From contig CAKSZF010000080.1 in the NCBI GenBank assembly GCA_934525405.1, forward strand, positions 1-6,974: a stretch of DNA of 6,974 bases, read 5' to 3'. Shown one piece after another: positions 1 to 5,304 of this stretch. Made by a program: the position numbers and the translations under genes. The notes under the pieces were generated by a model, which did not search any database, was not told the origin of the DNA, and saw only the letters and a program-made list of their open reading frames with translations. The DNA comes from an uncultured Faecalibacterium sp. GTDB lineage: Bacteria > Bacillota > Clostridia > Oscillospirales > Ruminococcaceae. How positions within the stretch are numbered: the first letter of the stretch is position 1; each line of letters opens with the position of its first letter.

Positions 1-1
1 G

Positions 2-712
2 CCGCCCAAAGCAAGCTATGCCGACCGGGTGTTCACCACGTCGGTGGTATCTTACCCCGAAATGACGCACATCGGAGAGGACAAAGACTTCACCCCGGTC
101 ATCGAAAAGGCTTTGGAGCTAGGCGGTTACTCCGAGGACAAGACCTTCACCGGGATCAACGGCGGCAGTACGGTCATGACTGGATTTGCCCATGGCACGG
201 TGCTTGGCGTGGCAGATCAGGTCATCGAGGCGGTCAAGTCCGGCGAGATCCGGCACTTTTTCCTGGTTGCCGGTTGTGACGGCGCACGCCCCGGCCGCAA
301 CTACTACACGGAGTTTGTAAAGCAGACGCCTGCCGATACCGTAGTGCTGACCCTCGCCTGTGGTAAATACCGCTTCAATGACCTTGACCTCGGCACCATC
401 GGCGGTCTGCCCCGTCTGATGGATGTCGGACAGTGTAATGATGCTTACAGCGCCATCCAAATCGCTGTCGCTCTTGCGGATGCTTTCGGCTGTGGTGTGA
501 ATGACCTGCCACTGTCCATGGTGTTATCATGGTACGAGCAGAAGGCCGTGTGCATTTTGCTGACGCTGCTGTATCTGGGCATTAAGAATATCCGCCTTGG
601 CCCCACGCTGCCGGCATTTATTTCGCCGAACGTCCTTGATTTCTTGGTGAAAAACTATGGCATCGCACCGATCACAACGCCGAAAGAAGATCTGGAAGCG
701 TTGTTGAAATAA
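2..712 (+). CDS. hcp: Hybrid cluster protein (hydroxylamine/NO reductase), 3' part only
   Basis: The reading frame is open from the left edge, so this is the C-terminal part (about 236 residues of a usual ~530-550) of a cytoplasmic hybrid cluster protein. The family reduces hydroxylamine or nitric oxide at a 4Fe-2S-2O cluster and protects against nitrosative stress. Counting from the GTG valine codon at 29, the visible cluster ligands are Cys83 (GCDGA), Cys111 (ACGK), Cys136 (GQCND) and Glu170/Lys172 (WYEQK). The Cys spacings of 28 and 25 equal those of Cys406, Cys434 and Cys459 in the Desulfovibrio enzyme. The other ligands (His, Glu, Cys) and the N-terminal iron-sulfur motif must lie upstream of the window. 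The GTG at 29 is not a true start, because homologous sequence (PPKASYADR) precedes it in frame. The gene ends with TAA, and no plus-strand gene follows closely. Confidence 0.95.
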   Translation, partial: PPKASYADRVFTTSVVSYPEMTHIGEDKDFTPVIEKALELGGYSEDKTFTGINGGSTVMTGFAHGTVLGVADQVIEAVKSGEIRHFFLVAGCDGARPGRNYYTEFVKQTPADTVVLTLACGKYRFNDLDLGTIGGLPRLMDVGQCNDAYSAIQIAVALADAFGCGVNDLPLSMVLSWYEQKAVCILLTLLYLGIKNIRLGPTLPAFISPNVLDFLVKNYGIAPITTPKEDLEALLK

Positions 713-758
713 TTGGGCGTTTTGTGAGAGGCATAGTTGGGAGAAAAGCAAAATCATC

Positions 759-1202
759 TTATACCGCTTGGGCGAAAAACGTGGTATTGTAACATGGAAC
801 CGGACCGCTGAAAAAGTGCCAAAACGGGACAAGCCGGAAAAATCTTCCGAGTGGACGCTTCAGAGGTCGTGCGCGCCAAGACACAACGCATATAGGATGC
901 TCCCGGAGAGCCGCAACAAGCCCTCCGGGGGCATTTTTGTTTTTCGATATGCCCTTGTCCCGGTTTTCGTTTTTGCCAACCAGCGCGTAGATGCCGAAAC
1001 GGTCTTTCACGCTGGACAGGTGCAGGGACTTGTACGGCAACATGGCAAGTAGCTGGTCCGTGTCCCGGCTGGATGCCAGCTTGGTGAAATAGGGCGATAC
1101 CTCCACCATAAAATGATTCTTGTCCGGGCTGTTGGGAGCGGCCAGCCGCTTCATATCGGCTACAATGCGCTGCGCCTCGGCCTCGATCAGCCCAGTGTGC
1201 AA
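759..1202 (-). CDS. Unrecognised minus-strand ORF, probably a gene remnant
   Basis: I do not recognise this ORF. It would give 147 residues from a TTG; the frame is actually open from just after a TGA at 1217-1219, inside the inverted repeat at 1218-1247. The first ~85 residues look protein-like (EAEAQRIVADMKRLA, then FMVEVSPYFTKLA and LLAMLPYKSLHLSSVKDR). They would fit the tail of a larger protein from a mobile element, but this is a guess. The last ~60 residues run antisense through the plus-strand terminator at 898-944 and read as low-quality sequence (RPLGRFFRLVPFWHFF). No Shine-Dalgarno site is evident before the TTG. The best reading is a 5'-truncated fragment fused to non-coding flank; a short real gene is less likely. 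Confidence 0.3.
   Translation of the reverse strand: MHTGLIEAEAQRIVADMKRLAAPNSPDKNHFMVEVSPYFTKLASSRDTDQLLAMLPYKSLHLSSVKDRFGIYALVGKNENRDKGISKNKNAPGGLVAALREHPICVVSWRARPLKRPLGRFFRLVPFWHFFSGPVPCYNTTFFAQAV
898..944 (+). terminator. Intrinsic terminator, probably for hcp
   Basis: An 11-bp stem (898-908 with 923-933, one T-G wobble, core CCCGGAG/CTCCGGG) encloses a 14-base loop. It is followed directly by TTTTTGTTTTT, giving a strong plus-strand Rho-independent terminator. The only plus-strand gene upstream is hcp, whose stop is about 186 bases before the stem. The opposite strand has no T-run after the stem. The terminator lies inside the minus-strand ORF at 759-1202, which argues that the C-terminal half of that ORF is not real coding sequence. 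Confidence 0.75.
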
Positions 1203-1217
1203 TGTCGCAAGGTACCT

Positions 1218-1247
1218 TCAAAACCGGAAGTGATAGTTCCGGTTTGA
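1218..1247. repeat. 11-bp inverted repeat
   Basis: AAACCGGAA (1221-1229) and TTCCGGTTT (1237-1245) are perfect 9-base inverted copies around a 7-base loop (GTGATAG). With one bulged A the stem extends two more pairs (T1218-A1247, C1219-G1246). Neither strand has a T-run after it, so it is not a standard terminator. It marks the upstream end of the minus-strand ORF remnant and could be an operator, an mRNA hairpin or a scar of a mobile element end. Confidence 0.6.
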
Positions 1248-1249
1248 TG

Positions 1250-1640
1250 CAATATTGAATGAATCAACGCTGATTTTTCTGAAACGAATTTTTCTCAAAA
1301 AAATTTTGCTTATTCAGCGACCGTTAAGGTGCGGAACTAGTGCATTCTTGTGCTGAATATCGGGTTTGGGCGAAGCCCAACAAGTGTTTTGAAGCTGGAT
1401 TTGTAAAAAATCAGGTTCAAAACTTGCGAGGTGGTACCGGCTCGCCCTGCTTGCTGCGATTGCAAACTCGAAAACTTCCTGAGTAAAAAAATAACCGCCC
1501 GCATCAAGTGAAACTTGAAAATGGACGGTCTTGATCGCAAAATGATTTTCAAATTTGGAAAGCACCTTGAGAGGCTTCATAGCATCCGCAAACCTGCTAA
1601 TGAGTGTCAATAGCCTGAACAAAAAATCATCAAAAATTTA
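1250..1640. other. AT-rich stretch with no confident gene but many hairpins
   Basis: No convincing gene is visible. The ORFs on the minus strand (1314-1622 from TTG; 1337-1552) have no ribosome binding site and overlap dense inverted repeats. The clear hairpins are: TTGGGC-GAA-GCCCAA at 1366-1380; a long imperfect stem at 1381-1426 (CAAG/CTTG and TTTTGAA/TTCAAAA around an inner CTG-ATTT/AAAT-CAG arm); CGAG/CTCG at 1427-1444; and a two-part stem at 1494-1529 (ACCG/CGGT plus an inner TCAAGT-GAA-ACTTGA). ATTCAGC/GCTGAAT (1312-1318, 1352-1358) may close a further domain. Two hairpins share a GAA triloop when read on the plus strand. The pattern suits a structured RNA or a single-stranded-DNA element more than a protein gene. 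I cannot assign it to a known RNA family. Confidence 0.5.
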
Positions 1641-1668
1641 TTGCCGGGTGCAGTTAAGCATCCGGCAA
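1621..1668 (-). terminator. Terminator-like hairpin overlapping the stop of the small minus-strand gene
   Basis: TTGCCGGGTGC (1641-1651) pairs with GCATCCGGCAA (1658-1668), an 11-bp stem with one wobble and a 6-base loop. Read on the minus strand, the stem is followed by TAAATTTTTGATGATTTTTT, an interrupted T-rich tail. The TAA stop of the minus-strand gene (1654-1656) lies in the loop. The T-run is not immediately next to the stem, so the efficiency is uncertain. Confidence 0.55.
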
Positions 1669-1902
1669 CTTTAATAGGTGTAGAATTGCAAAAGGCATTT
1701 CGGAGCGGATCATACGAAGGCAGACACTGAATCTGCGTTTGTCATGCCGAATACGTTCTTCCAGCGCCCAGAACTTATCAGCACTGGACGCGGAGCCGCT
1801 CAAAAGTCCAACATATTCGTTGCACAGTTTCGCCATCCGATTTTCCTGCCAGATGACGATCTTTTCTTTGAAAAGCGTCTAGTCCTTTTTCGGAAATTCC
1901 AT
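1654..1902 (-). pseudogene. Small hypothetical protein gene interrupted by an amber stop at codon 8
   Basis: A GAGGTG ribosome binding site (1911-1916) stands 8 bases before an ATG at 1902. The frame then reads MEFPKKD, TAG (1879-1881), and continues in the same frame to a TAA at 1654-1656, 82 sense-length codons in all. The downstream part has an aromatic/charged core, FWALEERIRHDKRR at about residues 45-58, followed by MIRSEMPFAILHLLK. This is the style of a short uncharacterised protein I believe is common in gut Clostridia (roughly FWxLExRIxxDKxxPGV), but its function is unknown to me. Proteins of that style usually carry a longer acidic tail, so the C-terminus may also be cut. A second ATG at 1836, with AGGA 7 bases upstream, could give a 60-residue product by restart. 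Promoter, RBS and terminator-like hairpin are all present, so the loss seems recent. Confidence 0.5.
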
Positions 1903-1944
1903 AGAGAATGCACCTCATATACATATAAAAGTATAATTACTATT

Positions 1945-1973
1945 ATTCTACCACAGACAGGCACAAACATCAA
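1945..1973 (-). promoter_or_regulatory. Sigma-A-type promoter for the small minus-strand gene
   Basis: On the minus strand, TTGATG (1973-1968) and TAGAAT (1950-1945) are separated by 17 bases. TGG comes directly before the -10, which is an extended -10 element. Transcription would start near 1938, about 22 bases before the GAGGTG ribosome binding site. The spacing and order are those of a standard housekeeping promoter. Confidence 0.6.
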
Positions 1974-2002
1974 TTCTGCCATAAGAATTGCACGAGATTT
2001 TG

Positions 2003-2031
2003 TTGAAGTTGTCCAGCCGCCATGGTATACC
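2003..2031 (+). promoter_or_regulatory. Possible divergent promoter with a TGn extended -10
   Basis: TTGAAG (2003-2008) and TATACC (2026-2031) are 17 bases apart, and TGG precedes the -10. Each box matches the consensus at only 4 of 6 positions. It points away from the minus-strand promoter at 1945-1973 and towards a small ORF with an RBS and a terminator. The -10 runs into the inverted repeat at 2030-2045. This is a plausible but weak call. Confidence 0.35.
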
Positions 2032-2045
2032 CCTATACATAGGGG
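2030..2045. promoter_or_regulatory. C/G-rich inverted repeat, operator-like
   Basis: CCCCTA (2030-2035) and TAGGGG (2040-2045) flank TACA, and the repeat sits from the -10 box to just past the expected transcription start. The layout TATACCCC...TAGGGG recalls the C/G-tract operators of the CsoR/FrmR repressor family (copper, persulfide or aldehyde sensors). No such regulator or target gene is in the window, and the central spacing is not a clear match. In RNA it would form a 6-bp hairpin just before the ribosome binding site. Confidence 0.3.
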
Positions 2046-2053
2046 GCATCAGG

Positions 2054-2134
2054 ATGTACGAAAAACAGGTAACACCGTTGTGCGGCGCGGTTGGCTCGTT
2101 CGCCTCTCTGCGAAATGTACATTTTCCGTTATAG
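2054..2134 (+). CDS. Possible 26-residue peptide ORF
   Basis: ATG at 2054 has AGGGGG (2041-2046) 7 bases upstream and runs to TAG at 2132-2134. The peptide begins MYEKQVTPLCGAVGSF and has no recognised family, membrane segment or signal. Support is contextual only: a candidate promoter at 2003-2031 and a strong plus-strand terminator at 2187-2227. It may equally be the leftover start of a deleted gene or a chance ORF. Confidence 0.2.
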   Translation: MYEKQVTPLCGAVGSFASLRNVHFPL

Positions 2135-2186
2135 TAAAATCACCTCATGTGGCTTTATAGGTTGAGAATTCACGTTTTATATACTG

Positions 2187-2227
2187 ATCCTCAAAGAAAG
2201 GGCGAAAAGTTCTTTGAGGATATTTTT
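2187..2227 (+). terminator. Strong intrinsic terminator upstream of the tetR-type gene
   Basis: ATCCTCAAAGAA (2187-2198) and TTCTTTGAGGAT (2210-2221) form a perfect 12-bp stem with an 11-base loop, followed by ATTTTTATT. The T-run is only on the plus strand. No sizeable plus-strand gene lies in the preceding 1.4 kb, so it either ends the small unit at 2003-2134 or survives from a lost gene. It also insulates the operon promoter at 2291-2319 from upstream transcription. Confidence 0.8.
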
Positions 2228-2290
2228 ATTGTCACTTTGCTGCAATTTTTCTCTGATTCTTCGCCAAAACGCAGAAAATGCGGAAACCGC

Positions 2291-2319
2291 TTGATTTGAC
2301 TCGGTTTCTGCACTAGAAT
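2291..2319 (+). promoter_or_regulatory. Promoter of the galactoside operon
   Basis: TTGATT (2291-2296) and TAGAAT (2314-2319) are exactly 17 bases apart, a good sigma-A promoter. It lies 44 bases before the ATG of the regulator gene, with a predicted start near 2326. It is the only clear promoter seen ahead of the four-gene unit. Confidence 0.6.
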
Positions 2320-2327
2320 GGAAACCG
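2302..2327. promoter_or_regulatory. Probable operator for the TetR regulator
   Basis: CGGTTTC (2302-2308) and GAAACCG (2321-2327) are perfect 7-base inverted copies separated by 12 bases, and they enclose the -10 box. A further GGAAACCG lies at 2282-2289, inside the small palindrome GCGGAAACCGC, next to the -35 box. Half-sites straddling a promoter directly ahead of a TetR gene are typical of self-repression. Binding here is inferred, not shown. Confidence 0.5.
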
Positions 2328-2362
2328 GAAAGACAAATACAGTTTCCACAAGGAGGACGCTC

Positions 2363-2926
2363 ATGCAGGAAAAGCTCGATGCGCTGGTGCGCACACAGGC
2401 CATGCAGCTGTTCCGTCAACAGGGGCTGCATTTCACCATGCAGCAGGTGGCAGAGCCGCTGCACATCAGCAAAAAGACCATCTACACCGTTTACCCTTCC
2501 AAGGAGGCACTCTTGCTGGACATGGTAGACCATGCCTTTGCGGACATCCACCGCTGCAAGCAGGAAATTCTGGCGGGCGGCGGTACTTTGCAGGAAAAGC
2601 TGCGGGCAGTCATCATAGCCATGCCGACGGAATACGCCGCGCTGGACCTGCGGCAGATGAAGGAACTGAACGAGAAATACCCGGTGGTAGCGGCACGGGT
2701 GCGCAGTCAATTGGAAAATGGGTGGGAGCCCACCATGGTGCTGCTGGAGCAGGCTGTGGCTGAGGGGGTCATGCGTCCGGTATCTCTGCCGGTGCTGCGG
2801 CAGATGATCACCGCATCCATCGAAAGCTTTCTGGCAGACCGCAGTCTGGCAGAAAGCGGGGTGCAGTATGTGGCTGTACTGGAGGAAATGATTTCGATTT
2901 TACTGGAAGGAGTGCTGCCGCGATGA
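2363..2926 (+). CDS. TetR/AcrR family transcriptional regulator
   Basis: A 187-residue DNA-binding regulator of normal TetR size. The N-terminal helix-turn-helix covers about residues 8-54: residues 25-32 form the first HTH helix (TMQQVAEP) and residues 36-43 the recognition helix (SKKTIYTV), followed by the family-typical YPSKEALL. The rest is an all-helical ligand and dimer domain with no clear ligand signature. The start is ATG 2363 because AAGGAGG (2350-2356) lies 6 bases upstream; an in-frame ATG at 2318 overlaps the -10 box and lacks a binding site. The gene ends in an ATGA overlap with the GH2 gene, so it is first in the operon. The inverted repeat on its promoter suggests it represses itself and the sugar genes. 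LacI, AraC or GntR regulators are more usual for such operons. Confidence 0.88.
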   Translation: MQEKLDALVRTQAMQLFRQQGLHFTMQQVAEPLHISKKTIYTVYPSKEALLLDMVDHAFADIHRCKQEILAGGGTLQEKLRAVIIAMPTEYAALDLRQMKELNEKYPVVAARVRSQLENGWEPTMVLLEQAVAEGVMRPVSLPVLRQMITASIESFLADRSLAESGVQYVAVLEEMISILLEGVLPR

Positions 2927-5304
2927 GACACAGCTTTTGCGAGGATTGGGAGTTTACACGACACTGGACGGAAGCCTTTGGCAAGGGGCTGCCTGTACCA
3001 AAACAGCAAGCCGTCCGCCTGCCCCATACCTGCCGGGAGGTGCCGCTGCACTATGCCTCTCCGGCCGATTACGAGATGGTCTGCGGCTACCGCAAGCGGT
3101 TCCGGGTGCCGCCGGTGCAGGCTGCGCCCCGGCTGTTTGTCCGCTTTGACGGCGCTGCCCATCAGGCAGTGGTGCGGGTCAACGGCAGGGTTGCCGGGCA
3201 GCACCGGGGCGGCTATACCGGCTTTGCGGTGGAGATCACAGACCTTGTGGACCGGGAGGGTGAAAACCTGCTGACCGTGCAGTTGGACACCCGGGAAGAC
3301 CCGGCCATTCCACCCTTTGGCTTTGTCATCGACTACCTGACCTACGGCGGGCTGTACCGGGAGGTTTGGCTGGAAGCTACGGCAGAAAGCCGCCTGACCG
3401 ATCTGTTCGTCTACACGCCCACCCTGCATGAGGCTGTGGTGCAGTGGACGGCAGAGCTTACACCCGCAGCCGCGGCGGTCCGCATCCGGCTGGAGACCGC
3501 AGACGGCGCCCTGCTGGCAGAGCAGACTGCACAGGCGGCAGAAACCGGGAAGATGCAGCTTTCTGTGCCGGAAGCACAGCCGTGGGATACAGAACATCCG
3601 GTTTTGCATCATGCCGTTGCAGAGCTTTTGAACGCAGCGGGGCAGCCCATCGACCGCAAACAAGTGACGTTTGGCTTCCGCACCGCAGAGTTCCGGGCGG
3701 ATGGCTTCTACCTCAACGGCAAAAAGACCTTTCTGCGGGGTCTGAACCGACACCAGAGTTACCCTTACATCGGCTATGCCGCACCGGAAAGCCTGCAGCG
3801 GGAGGATGCCCGCATTTTGCAGGAGGAGCTGCACTGCACTGCCGTGCGCACCAGCCACTACCCCCAAAGCCAGTATTTTCTGGACGAGTGCGACCGGCGG
3901 GGTCTGCTGGTGTTCACTGAATTGCCGGGCTGGCAGCACATCGGGGACGGCAACTGGAAGGATGCCGCCTGCGAGATGCTGCAGGAGATGCTCCTGCAAA
4001 ACCGCAATCACCCCAGCATCATCCTGTGGGGCGTGCGCATCAACGAGAGCGTGGACGACGATGCCTTCTATACCCGCACCAACAAAATCGCCCATCAGTT
4101 GGACCCCAGTCGTGCTACCTCCGGCGTGCGCTATCTGGAAAAAAGCCATCTGCTGGAGGATGTATACGCCTACAACGATTTTTCTCACAACGGCACAACG
4201 CCCGGTGCTAAGCCTAAAAAGGACGTGACCCCCGATATGGGCAAGGCGCTGCTCATTTCGGAGTGCAACGGCCACATGTACCCCACAAAAGCCTTTGACG
4301 ATGGTCCCCATCGACAGGAACACGCCCTGCGGCATGTCCGGGTTCAGAATGCCGCTTACGGCAGCGGGGAGCACGCCGGGTGCTTTGGCTGGTGTATGTT
4401 CGATTACCAGACCCACAAGGACTTTGGCTCCGGGGACCGCATCTGCTACCACGGCGTGCTGGACAGCTTCCGTAACCCCAAATTGGCGGCAGCAGTCTAT
4501 GCCAGTCAGGGTGACGCTGACCCGGTGCTGGCAGTCAGCTCTTCCATGGATATCGGCGATAACCCCGCCGGGCAGCTGGGCACGGCCTACGTTTTCAGCA
4601 ATGCCCAACAGGTAAGGCTTTACAAAAACGATGTGTTCGTCACCACCCTGCGCCGCAGCCAGTGGACAGCGCTGCCCCACCCGCCCTTTGTGATGGACGA
4701 CACCATTGGCGAGCTGCTGGAAACGCAGGAGCACTTTTCTCCCGCCAAGGCAGCCGCTGTGCGGGACTGTCTGCTGGCCGCCGGGAAATACGGGCTGCCG
4801 GGGCTGCCGCTTGCCTACAAAATCAAATTCGGCTGGTGTATGCTGCGCCACAAAATGACCTTTGAGGACGGCGTGGCACTCTACGGTAAATATGTGGGCA
4901 ACTGGGGCGGCGAAGCCACCCGCTGGCGGTTCGATGCCGTGCAGGATGGCAATGTGGTGCGCAGCGTGACCCTTTGCCCCAGCGCAAAGCTGCACTTGGA
5001 AGTCAAGGTCAGCCGGACGGCTCTTCGGGAAAAAGACACTTACGATATGGCCGCTGTGCGGGTGCGCATTCTGGACGAGAACGGCACCCCTGCCCCCTAT
5101 GCACAGTTCCCGGTGCAGTTTACGGTAGAAGGCAACGCTGCCCTTGTCGGCCCGCAGACCGCCGTGGCAGAAGGCGGCATGACCGGTACTTATCTGCGCA
5201 CCGTGGGTGCTGCCGGAGAAGCCGTGCTAACTGTTTCTGCACCGCAGACACAGCCCGTTGTGCTGCGGTTCACCATTGAAAAGGAGGATGCTGTATGGAA
5301 CTGA
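2923..5304 (+). CDS. Glycoside hydrolase family 2, beta-galactosidase-like
   Basis: A 793-residue retaining beta-glycosidase, cytoplasmic since no signal peptide is visible. Domains: jelly-roll sugar-binding (about 5-155, ending DYLTYGGLYREVWL), Ig-like (160-253), TIM barrel (255-525), an Ig-like domain resembling those after the barrel in DUF4982-type enzymes (about 535-600), and a last Ig-like domain (about 700-790). The acid/base is Glu375 (WGVRINES) and the nucleophile Glu447 (LISECNG), 72 residues apart. RTSHYP (His312) and GWCMFDY (Trp490) are further active-site segments. The NxK motif of beta-glucuronidases is replaced by CYHGV near 508-512, which favours a galactoside or similar substrate; exact specificity is open. 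AAGGAG (2907-2912) lies 10 bases before ATG 2923. The gene overlaps the regulator by 4 bases and the transporter by 10. Confidence 0.9.
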   Translation: MRHSFCEDWEFTRHWTEAFGKGLPVPKQQAVRLPHTCREVPLHYASPADYEMVCGYRKRFRVPPVQAAPRLFVRFDGAAHQAVVRVNGRVAGQHRGGYTGFAVEITDLVDREGENLLTVQLDTREDPAIPPFGFVIDYLTYGGLYREVWLEATAESRLTDLFVYTPTLHEAVVQWTAELTPAAAAVRIRLETADGALLAEQTAQAAETGKMQLSVPEAQPWDTEHPVLHHAVAELLNAAGQPIDRKQVTFGFRTAEFRADGFYLNGKKTFLRGLNRHQSYPYIGYAAPESLQREDARILQEELHCTAVRTSHYPQSQYFLDECDRRGLLVFTELPGWQHIGDGNWKDAACEMLQEMLLQNRNHPSIILWGVRINESVDDDAFYTRTNKIAHQLDPSRATSGVRYLEKSHLLEDVYAYNDFSHNGTTPGAKPKKDVTPDMGKALLISECNGHMYPTKAFDDGPHRQEHALRHVRVQNAAYGSGEHAGCFGWCMFDYQTHKDFGSGDRICYHGVLDSFRNPKLAAAVYASQGDADPVLAVSSSMDIGDNPAGQLGTAYVFSNAQQVRLYKNDVFVTTLRRSQWTALPHPPFVMDDTIGELLETQEHFSPAKAAAVRDCLLAAGKYGLPGLPLAYKIKFGWCMLRHKMTFEDGVALYGKYVGNWGGEATRWRFDAVQDGNVVRSVTLCPSAKLHLEVKVSRTALREKDTYDMAAVRVRILDENGTPAPYAQFPVQFTVEGNAALVGPQTAVAEGGMTGTYLRTVGAAGEAVLTVSAPQTQPVVLRFTIEKEDAVWN

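Noticed and set aside
768..1052. Plus-strand 94-codon ORF after hcp
   Set aside because: It runs straight through the intrinsic terminator at 898-944, lacks an RBS, and its translation shows no protein-like pattern.
1430..1440. GGTGGTACCGG resembling the conserved T-box antiterminator segment
   Set aside because: The match is short, there is no specifier-loop stem or downstream terminator in the right arrangement, and no aminoacyl-tRNA or amino-acid gene follows.
1314..1622. Minus-strand ORF of 102 codons starting at TTG
   Set aside because: It has no ribosome binding site, overlaps a dense set of inverted repeats and has no recognisable family. I treat the region as structured non-coding DNA, although coding is not excluded.
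2318..2362. Upstream ATG start adding 15 residues to the TetR protein
   Set aside because: That ATG overlaps the -10 box and has no ribosome binding site, while ATG 2363 has AAGGAGG at ideal spacing and fits the family N-terminus.
2707..4995. 762-codon open frame on the minus strand opposite the GH2 gene
   Set aside because: It is the mirror of a GC-rich coding gene. The translation is rich in Ala, Gly, Val, His and Gln with no family resemblance, while the plus strand has catalytic motifs, an RBS and operon overlaps.
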